Shown here: piece after piece, positions 1-10,497 of the stretch
Position numbering within the stretch: the first letter of the stretch is position 1
Layout of the letters: each line of letters begins with the position of its first letter
From: Fagopyrum homotropicum
Taxonomy: Eukaryota > Streptophyta > Magnoliopsida > Caryophyllales > Polygonaceae
Direction of reading: 5' to 3'
DNA length: 64,000 nt
NCBI GenBank assembly: GCA_033239125.1
Contig: BSWB01000001.1
Coordinates: 40,087,501-40,151,500 of the forward strand
Notes under the pieces: generated by a model
Database searches by the model: none
What the model saw: the letters and a program-made list of their open reading frames with translations, nothing else
What the model was told of the DNA's origin: nothing
Program-made: the position numbers and the translations under genes

Positions 1-34
<34 letters not shown>

Positions 35-82
35 ATATATATATATATATATATATCTATCTATCTATATATATATATATAT
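1..82. repeat. (ATCT)n/(AT)n microsatellite
   Basis: About eight ATCT units are followed by an AT run, two more ATCT units and another AT run. This is a simple compound microsatellite, probably within the interior of the old chromovirus-like element that borders it. Its left edge is cut by the window. Confidence 0.95.
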
Positions 83-348
83 TCAACCATACATAAGCCT
101 ACGCTAATACTACTATAACATATCAAATCCAGGAAAAGCAACATAAAATCCACATATACAACTGTAATCCAATAAACTAGGCTGCCGAGATCTGCGGAAG
201 TAGTGGTGGTCCCGTACATTCTATCCCAACCCGACTATGCTCGTGATTTGAAAACAAAATTCATTTTGAAAAATCAGAACCATTGCGGGTTCTGTTTATT
301 TGTCTATTCGGCCTTTTAGAAGATTACAAGTGCCATTGTTCTCAACCT
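83..348 (-). other. leader interior of a chromovirus-like element
   Basis: No open frame is visible. Read on the minus strand, this stretch directly follows a primer-site-like sequence and so should be the untranslated leader of a Ty3/gypsy element whose body lies to the left of the window. A segment near 207-235 (cccgtacattctatcccaac) resembles, in inverse orientation, a segment of the same element's LTR near 10245-10275. Assignment rests on position and the primer site only. Confidence 0.45.
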
Positions 349-363
349 AGGGCTCTGATAGCA
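349..363 (-). promoter_or_regulatory. degenerate primer binding site (tRNA-Met type)
   Basis: The minus strand reads TGCTATCAGAGCCCT, one base from the usual TGGTATCAGAGC primer site complementary to initiator tRNA-Met. It lies immediately after an LTR end of the form ...ATAACA, which fixes the element's orientation. Confidence 0.6.
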
Positions 364-538
364 TGTTATAACGTTCCTAATCCTCGGGACTAGGGATGCT
401 ACGGGCTAGGACCTCACAATGGGTCCTGACCCTTAGCTTGACGAAAATTTCACCTGATCTTGCAACAATGCACAAATAAAAGGCAAAACCCAAATAGTTT
501 TAATGCAAAAACGTCATAAATTGAAATACAACAGAAAG
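364..538 (-). mobile_element. chromovirus-like LTR, part 1 (interrupted by copia element A)
   Basis: The LTR begins with TG at 364 on the plus strand, that is, its 3' end in the minus orientation, and abuts the primer site at 349-363. It is interrupted at 538 by copia element A and resumes after the duplicated GAAAG at 10172. Family assignment (Tekay/Del-like chromovirus) is inferred from the tRNA-Met primer site of a non-copia LTR, because no pol is in the window. Confidence 0.5.
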
Positions 539-1738
539 TGAAAACTCCACCTTACTTATAATGTTTTACAGGCGTTGATGATGGAATACTTAACACAAAT
601 GTAGTAGTTGGATATACTAACAATGTATTGATTATATTCTCTAGATGCTTGGTTGGTTTGAATTCAGTGCAGGTCTTATTAAATGTCAAGGGCCTTGAAG
701 TATAACTTAAGGACAAGAAAGATAACGTTTACAAAGGGACGATCTCAAAGGGCTTGGAGTTAGATGTAGATGCACGAAACAAGGATTCAAATGCAAAGAA
801 GATTTTCCAGGAAGATTTGCTCAAACAGAAAGATTTTACGAAAAATCTTTTTCAACCGAAGATCTCAACCGAAGATTTTCTAAAAACAAAAGCGGAAAAA
901 TATCTTCTCTTTTGATTCAATAGAAGACGAGAAGATCAAGGAGCTAAGGACTCGACGTGTTCTCAGGAGTTGAAGATTTGCAACGTCTACCTTATCTCGA
1001 AACAAGAAACGATTTTCATGGAGAAGAAGATTCATCTTCAAATGGTCATCTCTACAACGGCTAGAAGACCTCTCCATAGAAGAGTATAAATGAAGATGAT
1101 GGTCGAAGAGGAAAGTTACACAAGTATACACGGAAAACATCTTTACGTCTACAAGCAACTAAAAATCTTCATTCATTGTTTTTCTTTCTCTCATTTACGC
1201 AAAAGCTTTATCCCCTTAGAGAGAGAAAACACAAGAGCTCCATTGGAAGATCTAAATAGTGTTATACTAGAGTGTGTGTTACTCTGCGAAGTAACTAGGC
1301 TATTATAGCTAGGTTGAGAGTTGGAGCTAGATCGTAGCATTGGCTACAGTGAGAAAATAGGGGATTTCTTCTAGTTTGTATCTAGGACTCTTTGAAGCTG
1401 ATAATAGATAGTTAGATCCTAAGGCTATACCCTGGGACGGAGAGTATGCTATTTAGAGCCGAAATTCGTAAACATATCCTCGTTTTGATCTTTTCAATTC
1501 CGCACCATATGTACTTTACTGTGACTAACTTTGTTTTGCAGGAGCAAGAAGTCAAGGCCCTTGAAAGTAGTTTCAAAGCCCTTGAAATCAAAGTTTCACA
1601 AAGAGCACATATCGACATCAAGGCCCTTGAAAGGAGTTTCAAGGCCTTAAGATTTGGTTTCTGAAAAGTTCCCATACTCTATTCAACCCCCCTTCTAGAG
1701 TATCTTTTAACTTATTTATTTCACCTACCGGTTCTTCA
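539..1738 (+). repeat. 5' LTR of copia element A
   Basis: The LTR starts tgaaaactcc and ends ggttcttca. A TATAAAT box at 1085-1091 is the likely promoter; its counterpart in the other LTR is at 9528-9534. Palindromic tcaagggccttgaa-like motifs occur at 686-699, 1552-1565, about 1575, 1618 and 1634. It is about 40 bp shorter than the 3' LTR, partly because the 3' copy has extra gatctcaaccgaa units and an extra palindromic motif. Confidence 0.92.
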
Positions 1739-1740
1739 AT

Positions 1741-1752
1741 TTGTATAAGAGC
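1741..1752 (+). promoter_or_regulatory. degenerate copia primer binding site
   Basis: TTGTATAAGAGC, two bases after the LTR, corresponds to the canonical TGGTATCAGAGC complementary to initiator tRNA-Met, with substitutions. Such damage would weaken priming, in line with the decayed state of the element. Confidence 0.7.
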
Positions 1753-1793
1753 TAGACTCACGTTTATTAATTTAACCATGAGTGAGACTAATC

Positions 1794-2651
1794 ATGAATC
1801 CTGTAGGTGATGGTGGATTTTCTCAAGGAAGATCCTCATCTCGACCACAACTCTTCTGTGGCAACAATTTGCTCATTGGAGAGCACTCATGCGTATATTC
1901 ATTATTGACCAGGACATGGAGCTTTGGAGCATCATTCAAAATGGACCTAAAGTTCAAATGACAACGGTTGAAGGTGTCTAAGTCCCAAAGAAGGAAGATG
2001 ACTTCACACAGGCTGACCTGGACAGTGTATCAAAGAATTACAAAGCAATGAACCTAATATACTGTGGATTAGATGCAAATGAATTCAACCGCATCTCATC
2101 ATGCAAGAGTGTTAAAGAAATATGGGACAAGCTTGTTGTTACTTACGACGGAACAAGTCATGTCAGGGAAATAAAGATTAGCATCTTCCTTAGACAATAC
2201 GAGATATTCAAGATGAATCCAAATGAGGAAGGTTCTAAGGAGCCTACCTAAAGCCAAGTGGGGACCAAAGATGAATGCTATTGAAGAAGCTCAGAATCTT
2301 ACAACTCTTCCTCTTGATGAATTCCTTGGAAAACTCATCACACATGAAATGGTTCTTGGTAAAGAAGATGGAGAGCTCCAATCCAACTCCAAGAATTTTG
2401 CATTAAAATCAAGAAGAGATGAATTACCATCTGATGAAGAGGAGAGTGATGATGATGAAGAAGAAGATGCAATCGCCACGATCTCTAAGGGTCTCGCAAG
2501 AATTCTCAAGATTAAGAAACAATCTGCTAATAGAGAATATCCACGAGCATCAAAACCCCGAGGTAAGTTTTCTAACTCTAATAAGAAAATGAGAGTACTG
2601 ACTTGTTTTGAATGCGGTGAAACAAATCATCTTGTGAAGGATTGTCCATAA
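1794..2651 (+). pseudogene. gag: copia gag, N-terminal and first zinc knuckle
   Basis: The capsid-like gag starts at an ATG at 1794 and shows the copia gag pattern (AHWRALM, ELWSII, SCKSVKEIWDKL). Frameshifts and a TAA near 1980 break it. The last part, 2223-2651, is an open segment with an acidic run (SDEEESDDDEEED) and a CCHC zinc knuckle, CFECGETNHLVKDC (CX2CX4HX4C), at its end, followed by an in-frame TAA. Gag packages element RNA in cytoplasmic particles. It lies 55 nt downstream of the LTR end. Confidence 0.85.
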
Positions 2652-3494
2652 AAGAAGAGGACCAACTTCAAGAAAAATGATCGAAAGAAGAAAGCTATGG
2701 TTGCTTCATGGAGTGATTCAAAATAAACAAATAAATCAGAAGACAAAAAAGAACAAGCAAACTTGTGTCTCATGGCCGATCATGAAGAAGATTCAAATCT
2801 GTATGTTGGCAATGTGATAAGTACTATTATGTCTCAACCTGAAATCGACCTAAAACAATTCCTTTAAGATATTATCATATGTGATAAGGAACATAAAATA
2901 AGGATAAATTCTTTTAAAGAAAAGCTGCTTGAACAAGAAAAACAACTAAGTGAAATGTCTCTAGAGATTGAAAATCTTAACACAGAAAAGGTAGACCTTG
3001 ATGACAATATCAAGACCTTGGAATTAGAGAACTTGATTCTCAAGGACAACATCTCCTCTCTTCATCGAAACTATATCGATCTAGAGAAAGAGAAAGTTGA
3101 TCTAACTTTGACGTGTCAAGACCACAAGGTTGCACTTATTAAGTTTACTCGTTCAAAAGCTAATCTTGAGAGAATGATGGGTGAACAACAATCTTCCCTT
3201 AACAAAAATGGTATAGGTTATCATAGGAGCTTTCCTAGAAAACCTGTCACCACTTTTGTCAAGGGCAAAGGAAGCATTCATATGCCTACTTGCTTCTACT
3301 GTTGTAAAAAGGGTCATGTTAAATCTACATGTCATTATAGAAGAAATGATCCTTATATCATCATAAACACCTATTCTTTATGTTTAAGGAAACATGTAAA
3401 ACAAATCTGGGTTCCTAAAGGTACTAGACCACCAAATACGATCGAACCTGAGTATGAACCAAAATATGCCATTTGGTCGACCCAGAAAGTTTGA
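2652..3494 (+). pseudogene. gag: copia gag C-terminal extension, coiled coil and second zinc knuckle
   Basis: After several stops, the reading continues at 2955-3494. It has a heptad-like coiled-coil stretch rich in Leu, Glu and Lys (residues about 1-75), then CFYCCKKGHVKSTC, a second CX2CX4HX4C knuckle at about residue 112. A long coiled coil with a second knuckle just before protease is a pattern I associate with SIRE-like elements. The segment overlaps the start of the protease-integrase frame by 22 nt in another frame, consistent with one polyprotein broken by indels. Confidence 0.75.
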
Positions 3495-5269
3495 TGTTTG
3501 CTGTTTTGCAAGATATCACCAAGGTAAAGGAGCACAAATGGATATTAGATAGTGGTTGCTCAAGTCACATGAGTGGAAAAAGCTCTTTATTCTCAGATTT
3601 AAAGAAGAAATCATCTAGAACCATTACTCTTGGTGATAAAGGAAAGTGTGACATAATTGGTATTGGTAAAATTTGCTATAATTCATCTAACTTTATTGAT
3701 GATGTTAATATGGTTGATGGTTTGAAATATAATTTTTTAAGTATATCTAAAATTTGTGATAAAGGCAATAAAGTCATGTTTGATTCAGATAAATGTGAGG
3801 TTCAAGACAAAAAGACAGGTGAAGTGTTGCTTACTGCTCCTAGATGTAATAATGTTTATTCTTTGAGTACTAACCAAGTTTCAGGAAATAAGCTAAAATG
3901 TCTAAAGGCCTTGACGGATGATCCAAGGCTTTGGCATAGAAGACTTGGTCACGTAAGCATGCACACCATGCAGAAGCTACTTACAAAAGATTTGATACGT
4001 GGTTTGCCAAACCTAAATTTCAAGGTTAGTGATCTATGTAAGGCATGTACACAAGGTAAACAAACAAGAGGTTCATTCAAACCTATGAAAGCTGTAAGTT
4101 CTTCTCGACCCATTGAACTTTTACACATGGATCTTTGTGGACTTATGCGTGTCAAATCCCCCAGAGGCAAGCAGTACATCCTTGTTATAGTGGATGATTT
4201 ATCTCGTTTCACATGGATTTCATTTCTACGAGAAAAATCTGAAGCTTTATTTGAGTTTTCAAAATTGTGTAAGGAGTTACAAACTTTGAAAAACCTACCA
4301 ATTGTTTCTATAAGAAGTGATCATGGTAGAGAATTTGATCAACTAAAGTTTGATTTGTTTTGTGCAAAATATGGCATTTCACATAATTTTTCAGCTCCTA
4401 GAACTCCTCAACAAAATGGAGTTGTGGAATGTAAGAACCGCACTCTTGAGGATATGTCTAGGACAATGCTTTTAGAAAACAATTTGCCAAAAAGTTTTTG
4501 GGCTGAAGCAACTAACACTGCAAATTATATTTTGAATAGATGTTTAATTCGCCCTATTTTAAAAAAGACTCCTTATGAACTCTTTAATGGAAGAAAACCA
4601 AATATTTCATATTTCAAGCCCTTTGGATGTACTTGTTTTGTTCATAACAATGACAAAGATAATCTTGGGAAATTTGATGCACGTAGTGATGAAGCTATAT
4701 TCATTGGATATGCTTCAAAAAGAAAAGCTTATCGTGTCTATAACAAACGTACCAAATTTGTTAAGGAAAGCATTCATATTATTTTTGATGAAAGCAATAA
4801 TGGTACTTTGAGTGAAAGTTTTGCAGATCTAAATCTAAATCAAAGAGAAGATCATAATTCGGATGAAGAGGAAGATCCTAAAGATCGAGACAAGAATATG
4901 GAGGAAAAGATTCAAGATACCGAAGAAAACCCTCAAGACCTTGAAACACACCTTCAAGACCTTGAAACAGGAAACTGTGATAACATAACTCCGCTTCAAG
5001 TGCTTGAAACCCAACTTCAAGGCCTTGAGATTGGATCAACAGGAAATATACCAACGGTACTTGAATCTAGTCAAACATATGAAGCTCAACCTTCTAGATC
5101 TGCTCCATCTGTCAAAAGAAGAAAAGTTCAACACTCATATCATCCACAAGAGAATGTGATCTCAGATCCAAATGCTGGAGTTCAAACTAGATCTAAAGTG
5201 AACAATCTATGGGCCTTCTCCGCTTTTGTATCGCTTGTCGAGCCAAAGAACTACATTCAAGCTCTTTAA
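3473..5269 (+). CDS. pol: copia protease-integrase segment of pol
   Basis: This open frame of 598 codons carries the copia protease motif WILDSGCSSHM (residues about 23-33), then the GAG-pre-integrase zinc-binding region (LWHRRLGHVS, CKACTQGK) and the integrase core. The catalytic triad is visible as D in LLHMDLCG, D in IRSDHGREF and E in NGVVECKN; the last is normally followed by R, here C. The GKPNI-type region (YELFNGRKPNISYFKPFGC) follows. The C-terminal linker (about residues 480-525) contains repeated LQDLET/LQVLET/LQGLE units encoded by the family's palindromic motif. A TAA at 5267-5269 separates it from RT, so no full polyprotein can be made. The listed start is simply the first ATG in the frame. 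Confidence 0.9.
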   Translation: MVDPESLMFAVLQDITKVKEHKWILDSGCSSHMSGKSSLFSDLKKKSSRTITLGDKGKCDIIGIGKICYNSSNFIDDVNMVDGLKYNFLSISKICDKGNKVMFDSDKCEVQDKKTGEVLLTAPRCNNVYSLSTNQVSGNKLKCLKALTDDPRLWHRRLGHVSMHTMQKLLTKDLIRGLPNLNFKVSDLCKACTQGKQTRGSFKPMKAVSSSRPIELLHMDLCGLMRVKSPRGKQYILVIVDDLSRFTWISFLREKSEALFEFSKLCKELQTLKNLPIVSIRSDHGREFDQLKFDLFCAKYGISHNFSAPRTPQQNGVVECKNRTLEDMSRTMLLENNLPKSFWAEATNTANYILNRCLIRPILKKTPYELFNGRKPNISYFKPFGCTCFVHNNDKDNLGKFDARSDEAIFIGYASKRKAYRVYNKRTKFVKESIHIIFDESNNGTLSESFADLNLNQREDHNSDEEEDPKDRDKNMEEKIQDTEENPQDLETHLQDLETGNCDNITPLQVLETQLQGLEIGSTGNIPTVLESSQTYEAQPSRSAPSVKRRKVQHSYHPQENVISDPNAGVQTRSKVNNLWAFSAFVSLVEPKNYIQAL

Positions 5270-6760
5270 GAACGTGATTGGATCATTTCCATGCAAAATG
5301 AATTGAATGAATTTGAGAGGAACAAGGTATGAACTCTTACTTCAAGACCAAAACATCAATTAGTTATTGGCACGAAATGGGTCTTTCGAAATAAATTGGA
5401 TGAAAGTGGCAAAGTCATTCGAAATAAAGCACGACTTGTAGCACATGACTATAACTAAGAAGAAGGTATTGATTATGAGGAGACTTTTTCTCCAGTTGCC
5501 AGGTTAGAAGCCGTACGTATGCTACTTGCATTTTCATCTTTCACGAGCATAAGTATTTTTCAAATGGATGTAAAATGTGCTTTTCTAAAAGTCTTCTTAG
5601 AATAAGAAGTCTACATTGCTCAACCTCCTGGTTTTGAAAATGATGAATTTCCAGATCATGTTTTTAAACTAGACAAAGCTCTTTACGGTCTTAAGCAAGC
5701 TCCTCGAGCTTGGTAGGAAAGATTATCTGAATATTTTCTTGAAAACAATTTCAAAAGAGGTTTGATTGATAAAATATTGTTTATCAAAACTAGAGGCAAC
5801 GACATTTTAGTAGTGCAAATCTATGTTGATGATATATTAATCGGTGCTACTAATGATTCCCTCTACAAGGAATTTTCAGATATTATGTGCAGGGAATTTG
5901 AAATGAGCTTAATGGGAGAGCTAAATTTCTTTCTTGGACTTCAAGTTACACAAGCAAAGAAAGAAAATTTTCTCAATCAAAGCAAGTATACTAAAGACTT
6001 GTTTAAGAAGTACAAAATGGATCAATCTAAGGTTGTAAAGACTCCTATGAGTTCAACACTTTCACTAGATCATGACAAGAATGGCAAAAGTGTAGTACAA
6101 AAGGAGTATCGAGGTATGATCGGTTCATTGTTGTATCTAACTGCTAGTCGTCCTGACATTATGTTTAGCGTGTGCATGTGTGCAAGATGTCAAGCTGATC
6201 CTAAAGAGTCACACTTGATAGCTGTGAAAAGTATTTTTCGGTATCTCAATGGCACTAAGGATCTAGGGTTATGGTACCCACGTCAAAGCTCGTTTCATCT
6301 TGTTGGCTATTCAGATGCAGACTTTGCAGGTTATAAGATCGATAGAAAAAGTACTTCTAGATGTTGCCAATTCTTAGGATCATCCCTAATTAGTTGGCAC
6401 TCCAAGAAGCAAAACTCTGTTGCCCTATCCACAGCTGAAGCCGAATATATAGCTGCAGGAGACTGTTGTGCACAAATATTTTGGATTGCTCAACAACTTC
6501 GTGACCTTGGCTTTGACTTGAAAGGTATTCCTATAAAATGTGATAATACTAGTGCTATTTCTATAACCAAAAATCTTGTGTAGCATTCAAGAACTAAGCA
6601 TATTGATGTAAGGCATCACTTCATACGTGATCATGTTTAGAAAGGTGATGTTTCGATCTCTTTTATCTCAACTAACTTGCAGCTTGCAAATATCTTTATC
6701 AAGCCTCTTCCTGAGGAACAATTTAATTTTATTAGATTGGAGCTTGGTATGTTGAACTAG
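5270..6760 (+). pseudogene. pol: copia reverse transcriptase and RNase H
   Basis: The RT begins after the TAA with the copia signature GTKWVFRNKLDESG and contains TAA and TAG codons near 5457, 5602 and 5715. From 5762 it is open for 273 codons. The catalytic YVDDI lies at about 5823-5837. RNase H features follow (SDADFAG, RKSTS, ALSTAEAEYIAA), and the end matches the usual copia tail (HSRTKHIDVRHHFIRDH) with further stops, terminating at 6758-6760. The many stops show it has been inactive for some time. Confidence 0.9.
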
Positions 6761-7131
6761 GAAGCATTAACGTAGGGGAGTAAACGAGTTTAATTGTTCC
6801 TACGCATACAACCCAAATGATGTTTTCAAGGGCCTTGAAATAAAATTCAAGGGGCCTTGAAACATATTTCTCAGGGTATATTAAATTTACGGATCTTTTA
6901 AGAATTAATATCTTTTAGATATTTCAATTCTTAAAATATTTTTATAAATCTTTTGTTTGTAATTTTGAAAAAGATTAGTTGTTGTTGGTTTTTATACAGA
7001 TCTTTGAAAAGTTTGATTTTCTCAAGATCTTGTTATTTCCCTATTACAAAGGACCTACTTTCTCTATCTTTTTATTCTTTCACAAGAAAGCCTATTTCAA
7101 AATCCCTTGATTTCTCTCTCAAACTTCCCTC
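6761..7131 (+). other. spacer between copia pol and 3' ORF
   Basis: This AT-rich spacer has no convincing ORF. Two palindromic copies, tcaagggccttgaa and tcaaggggccttgaa, lie at about 6827-6862, straight after pol, repeating the motif found in the LTRs and in the pol linker. Confidence 0.7.
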
Positions 7132-8681
7132 ATGGCACCCAGAAGCAAGAGATCTACTCCTCAAGCTCCCAAAAAAAAATCGTTCAGAGTCACTCAATTG
7201 CTAAAGAAGAAAAATCTTCTGATGATCTGGATACATCTCAGACGACCGGTCTTCCCTCATCATGGTTCGTTAATTTTCAAGCTTTTGGATCTTGGCTTGA
7301 CGGGTTTCACAATCGACCGCTTTGTATGTGTGATTTGGTGGACACTGATTTTCTCAACACTTTTAAATTCCCTGCATAGACAAGCTAAAGAGGTCAATTA
7401 TCTGGAAGGTTCCAAACCCTGGAGATTTTGCTTTTCCACGACTCACTAGACTATTCTATGTTAATCTCACCACAAAAAGGGACAAAGGTTGTATCACTCT
7501 TGAATCTTCAGTTAAAGGTACTCTGATTTCACTCACTCCTACTATGTTAAGCGAGATTTTTGGAATTCCTACAGATGTGGTATTCAACCATCCTTCAAGA
7601 TCAGAGAGTGTTTGTGTTGCTACGGAGAAATTTCTAGTTCCGAATTCAACTTCACGTCAACTTACTCATACATCTCTAACATTAGAGGCTAAAATAGTGT
7701 TTACCATACTGGTTCGATGTGTTGTTCCTCGTGCAAACTCAAGAGAGCTGCTGACTGATCATACTCTGGAATTAATTCATTTGCTTATGTCTAATTTGGA
7801 CATAGATGTGCCTAATCTGATTCTCAACCATATGATGCATTCTGTCAATTCTAAGAGACCTATTTCTTTGCCTTATGGAAATTTTCTGCCTAAGGTCTTT
7901 GATTATTACAAAATTTACACATCCTCTGAGGAAAGGCAGTCTATATCTGGCAAAATTGATGAAAACTGCTTCGAACGTCTGGGGATTGAGAAAACTCTTG
8001 CAGGAACATGGACTTTAAGGGCCCGTTTGGAAGCACCGGGAATCATTCCCGGTAACGGAATGATTCCGAATCAATCAAAAAATATGTTTGGTTAGAGGTC
8101 TTTTAACACATAAAAGTAATCTCATTCATTCCATTTCCTTTCTCTACCCTTATTCGATTCCATTCCGTTTCCATTCCACCGCTCCAACCAAACGGGCACT
8201 AAAAGGAAAAGGAAGTACTCAAAATCCAACTAAAGAAGCTAAACCTTCTCCTACTCCGGAAATCAGGTTAGAAGGTTGTGAAAAAGAAATAGCTTGTATC
8301 AATCGTGAATTATTTGATTTTCAGTTTGACACCACGAGGAGAATGGATACAAACTTCGAGTTACTAGCTACCATAAATGCTAAAGTCAATGAAATATATT
8401 GACTACAATGGGAAGCATTTTACCCATACCTGAAGATGTAGCTCAATATACTCAAGAGAAAGTTGAGAATGTGCTGATGAATTGTAAAAGGCGTGTATAG
8501 AATAAATCAATTCTATATCCAACTCATGTTGAGCCAATTTTTTTTGCCAAAAGTTGAGTATGAAGTAGTTAAGCAGATAAGAGCTGAAGAAAAGAGAAAA
8601 CGTTTGGCAGTTGAAATGGATGATTGGCGCTATAAGAAATCTTCATCCAAAGGAAAGAGGAAGTTCTATGAGGAGAATTGA
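7132..8681 (+). pseudogene. SIRE-type third ORF (env-position protein), broken
   Basis: The ORF starts with a basic N-terminus (MAPRSKRSTPQAPKKK) at 7132 and passes through three frames before 7544. The best segment, 7544-8095, has MLSEIFGIPTDVVF and a conserved helical region that resembles, from memory, the plant transposon-protein domain common in the third ORF of SIRE-like elements. A MITE interrupts it at 8019. The reading continues after the MITE to a stop at 8402, and a basic tail (KKSSSKGKRK) ends near 8681. No signal peptide or clear fusion-like membrane segment is visible, so the older label env-like is not supported here. Confidence 0.65.
8019..8199. mobile_element. 181-bp Tourist-like (PIF/Harbinger) MITE
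   Basis: The insert begins GGGCCCGTTTGG and ends CCAAACGGGCAC, a 12-bp terminal inverted repeat with one mismatch. TAA flanks it on both sides (8016-8018 and 8200-8202), the 3-bp duplication typical of PIF/Harbinger elements. Subterminal GGAATGATTCC-like repeats are in the left half and CATTCC repeats in the right half. It has no coding capacity and interrupts the third ORF of copia element A. Confidence 0.88.
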
Positions 8682-8920
8682 GCTGACTGGTTTTCTGAAA
8701 AACTTTCTATGTGGTTTGTGAAAATACTATTTTGGGTTTGTAGCTGTGTTTAAAACTCCCGTGCTTTAACTGTTTTTTCTCCCTTGTTGAAAGACAAAGG
8801 GGGAGAAATGATGATCCGACATTTCGATATACTGCATTCTACATTTTTAGTTTTGATTTTTATATGCATTGCTAAACCAACAAATGCAGGTACGATAAAA
8901 CATTTTTGTTGTCTTCCATC

Positions 8921-8931
8921 AAGGGGGAGAT
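8921..8931 (+). promoter_or_regulatory. polypurine tract of copia element A
   Basis: AAGGGGGAGAT lies directly before the TG of the 3' LTR, the standard place for the plus-strand primer of reverse transcription. Confidence 0.85.
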
Positions 8932-10171
8932 TGAAAACTCCACCTTACTTATAATGTTTTACAGGTGTTGATGTTGGAAGACTTAACACAAATGTAGTAG
9001 TTGGATATACTAACAATGTATTGATTATATTCTCTAGATGCTTGGTTGGTTTGAATTCAGTGACAGTCTTATTAAATGTCAAGGGACTTGATTCAAGGGC
9101 CTTGAAGTATAACTTAAGGACAAAGAAGATAACGTTTACAAAGGGACGATCTCAAAGGGCTTGGAGTTAGATGTAGATGCACAGAACAAGGATTAAAATT
9201 CAAAGAAGGTTTTCCGGGAAGATTTGCTGAAACAGAAAGATTTTAGGGAAAATCTTTTTCAACCGAAGATCTCAACCGAAGATCTCAACCGAAGATCTCA
9301 ACCGAAGATTTTCTAAAAAAAAAAGCGGCAAAATATCTTCTCTTTCGATTCAATCGAAGACGAGAAGATCAAGGAGCTAATGGCTCGACGTGTTCTGAGG
9401 AGTTGAAGATTTGCAACATCTACCTTATCTCGAAACAAGAAACTATCTTCTTGGAGAAGAAGATTCATCTTCAAACGGTCATCTCTACAACGGCTAGAAG
9501 ACCTCTCCATAGAAGAGTATAAATGAAGATGATGGTCGAAGAAGAAAGACACACAAGCATACACGGAAAACATCTTTACCTCTTCAAGCAACTAAACATC
9601 TTCATTCATTGTTTTTCTTTCTCTCATTTATGCAAAAGCTTTATCCCCTTAGAGAGAGAAAACACAAGAGCTCCATTGGAAGATCTAAATAGTGCTATAC
9701 TAGAGTGTGTGTTACTATGCGAAGTAACTACGCTATTATAGCTAGGTTGAGAGTTGGAGCTAGATCGTAGCATTGGCTACAGTGAGACAAGAGGGGGATT
9801 TCTTCTTGTTTGTACCTAGAACTCTTTGAAGCTGATAATAGATAGTTAGATCCTAAGGCTATACCTTGGGACGGACAGTAGGCTATTTAGAGCCGAACTT
9901 CGCAAACATATCCTCGTGTCGATCTTTCCAATTCCGGACCATATATACTTTACTGTGACTAACTTTGTTTTGCAGGAGCAAGAAGTCAAGGCCCTTGAAA
10001 GCAAAGTCCTTGAAATCAAAGTTTCACAAAGAGCGCATATCGACATCAAAGGCCCTTGAAAGGAGTTTCAAGGCCTTGAGATTTGGTTTACGAAAAGTTC
10101 CCATACTCTATTCAACCCCCTCCCCTTCTAGAGTATCTTTTAACTTATTTATTTCACCTACCGGTTCTTCT
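8932..10171 (+). repeat. 3' LTR of copia element A
   Basis: It is collinear with 539-1738. The differences include three or four tandem gatctcaaccgaa units around 9260-9305 against fewer in the 5' copy, and an extra cttgattcaagggccttgaag segment near 9089. Its terminal base reads T instead of the A in the 5' LTR. GAAAG follows at once as target duplication. Confidence 0.92.
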
Positions 10172-10176
10172 GAAAG

Positions 10177-10497
10177 ACTCACAACCGAGTTCTTACAACA
10201 AACAATAACACAACAATGTTCTAAAAGATAACAATAATACGAAAACCTAGTCCCGTCCTATAATGTACGGGAACCCCGGCTGTCCATTACCACCGGCTCA
10301 CTTAGTAGCGTCCGTAACCTGCAAGGCATCTACAAAGACATTATAAAACCGTTAGCTATCATTTTAAGAATTATAATAACGGTAAAGGCAGATACACATA
10401 TAAGGAAACATAGACACATAACATGTTTGCACACAATCCGATTATTATCTTTGATTACGTTATTCCTGTACTAATTCAACTTTGGTTTGTGACACGA
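10177..10497 (-). mobile_element. chromovirus-like LTR, part 2
   Basis: This is the continuation of the LTR that begins at 364, displaced by copia element A; the 5-bp duplication at 10172-10176 marks the join. No coding region is visible. It ends where an Athila-type LTR starts at 10498, so its far end is missing or was displaced. Confidence 0.5.

Larger units (their letters stand above)
539..10171 (+). mobile_element. SIRE-like Ty1/copia retrotransposon A, complete but decayed
   Basis: Two direct LTRs (539-1738 and 8932-10171) bound an interior with gag, protease, integrase, reverse transcriptase and RNase H in copia order, followed by a third ORF. The 5-bp duplication GAAAG flanks it (534-538 and 10172-10176). 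The extra 3' ORF, the coiled-coil gag extension and the long 1.2-kb LTRs point to the SIRE/Maximus lineage. Several stops and frameshifts make it non-functional. It is inserted in a chromovirus-like LTR and carries a MITE in its 3' ORF. Confidence 0.93.

Noticed and set aside
1..82. Telomere- or centromere-type satellite
   Set aside because: The units are ATCT and AT, a simple microsatellite, with no longer monomer.
880..1308. Small ORFs (92 and 72 codons) repeated at 9313-9741 as possible regulatory peptides
   Set aside because: They lie in the two LTRs of the copia element, so their repetition only reflects LTR duplication. The two overlap on opposite strands and have no known domain.
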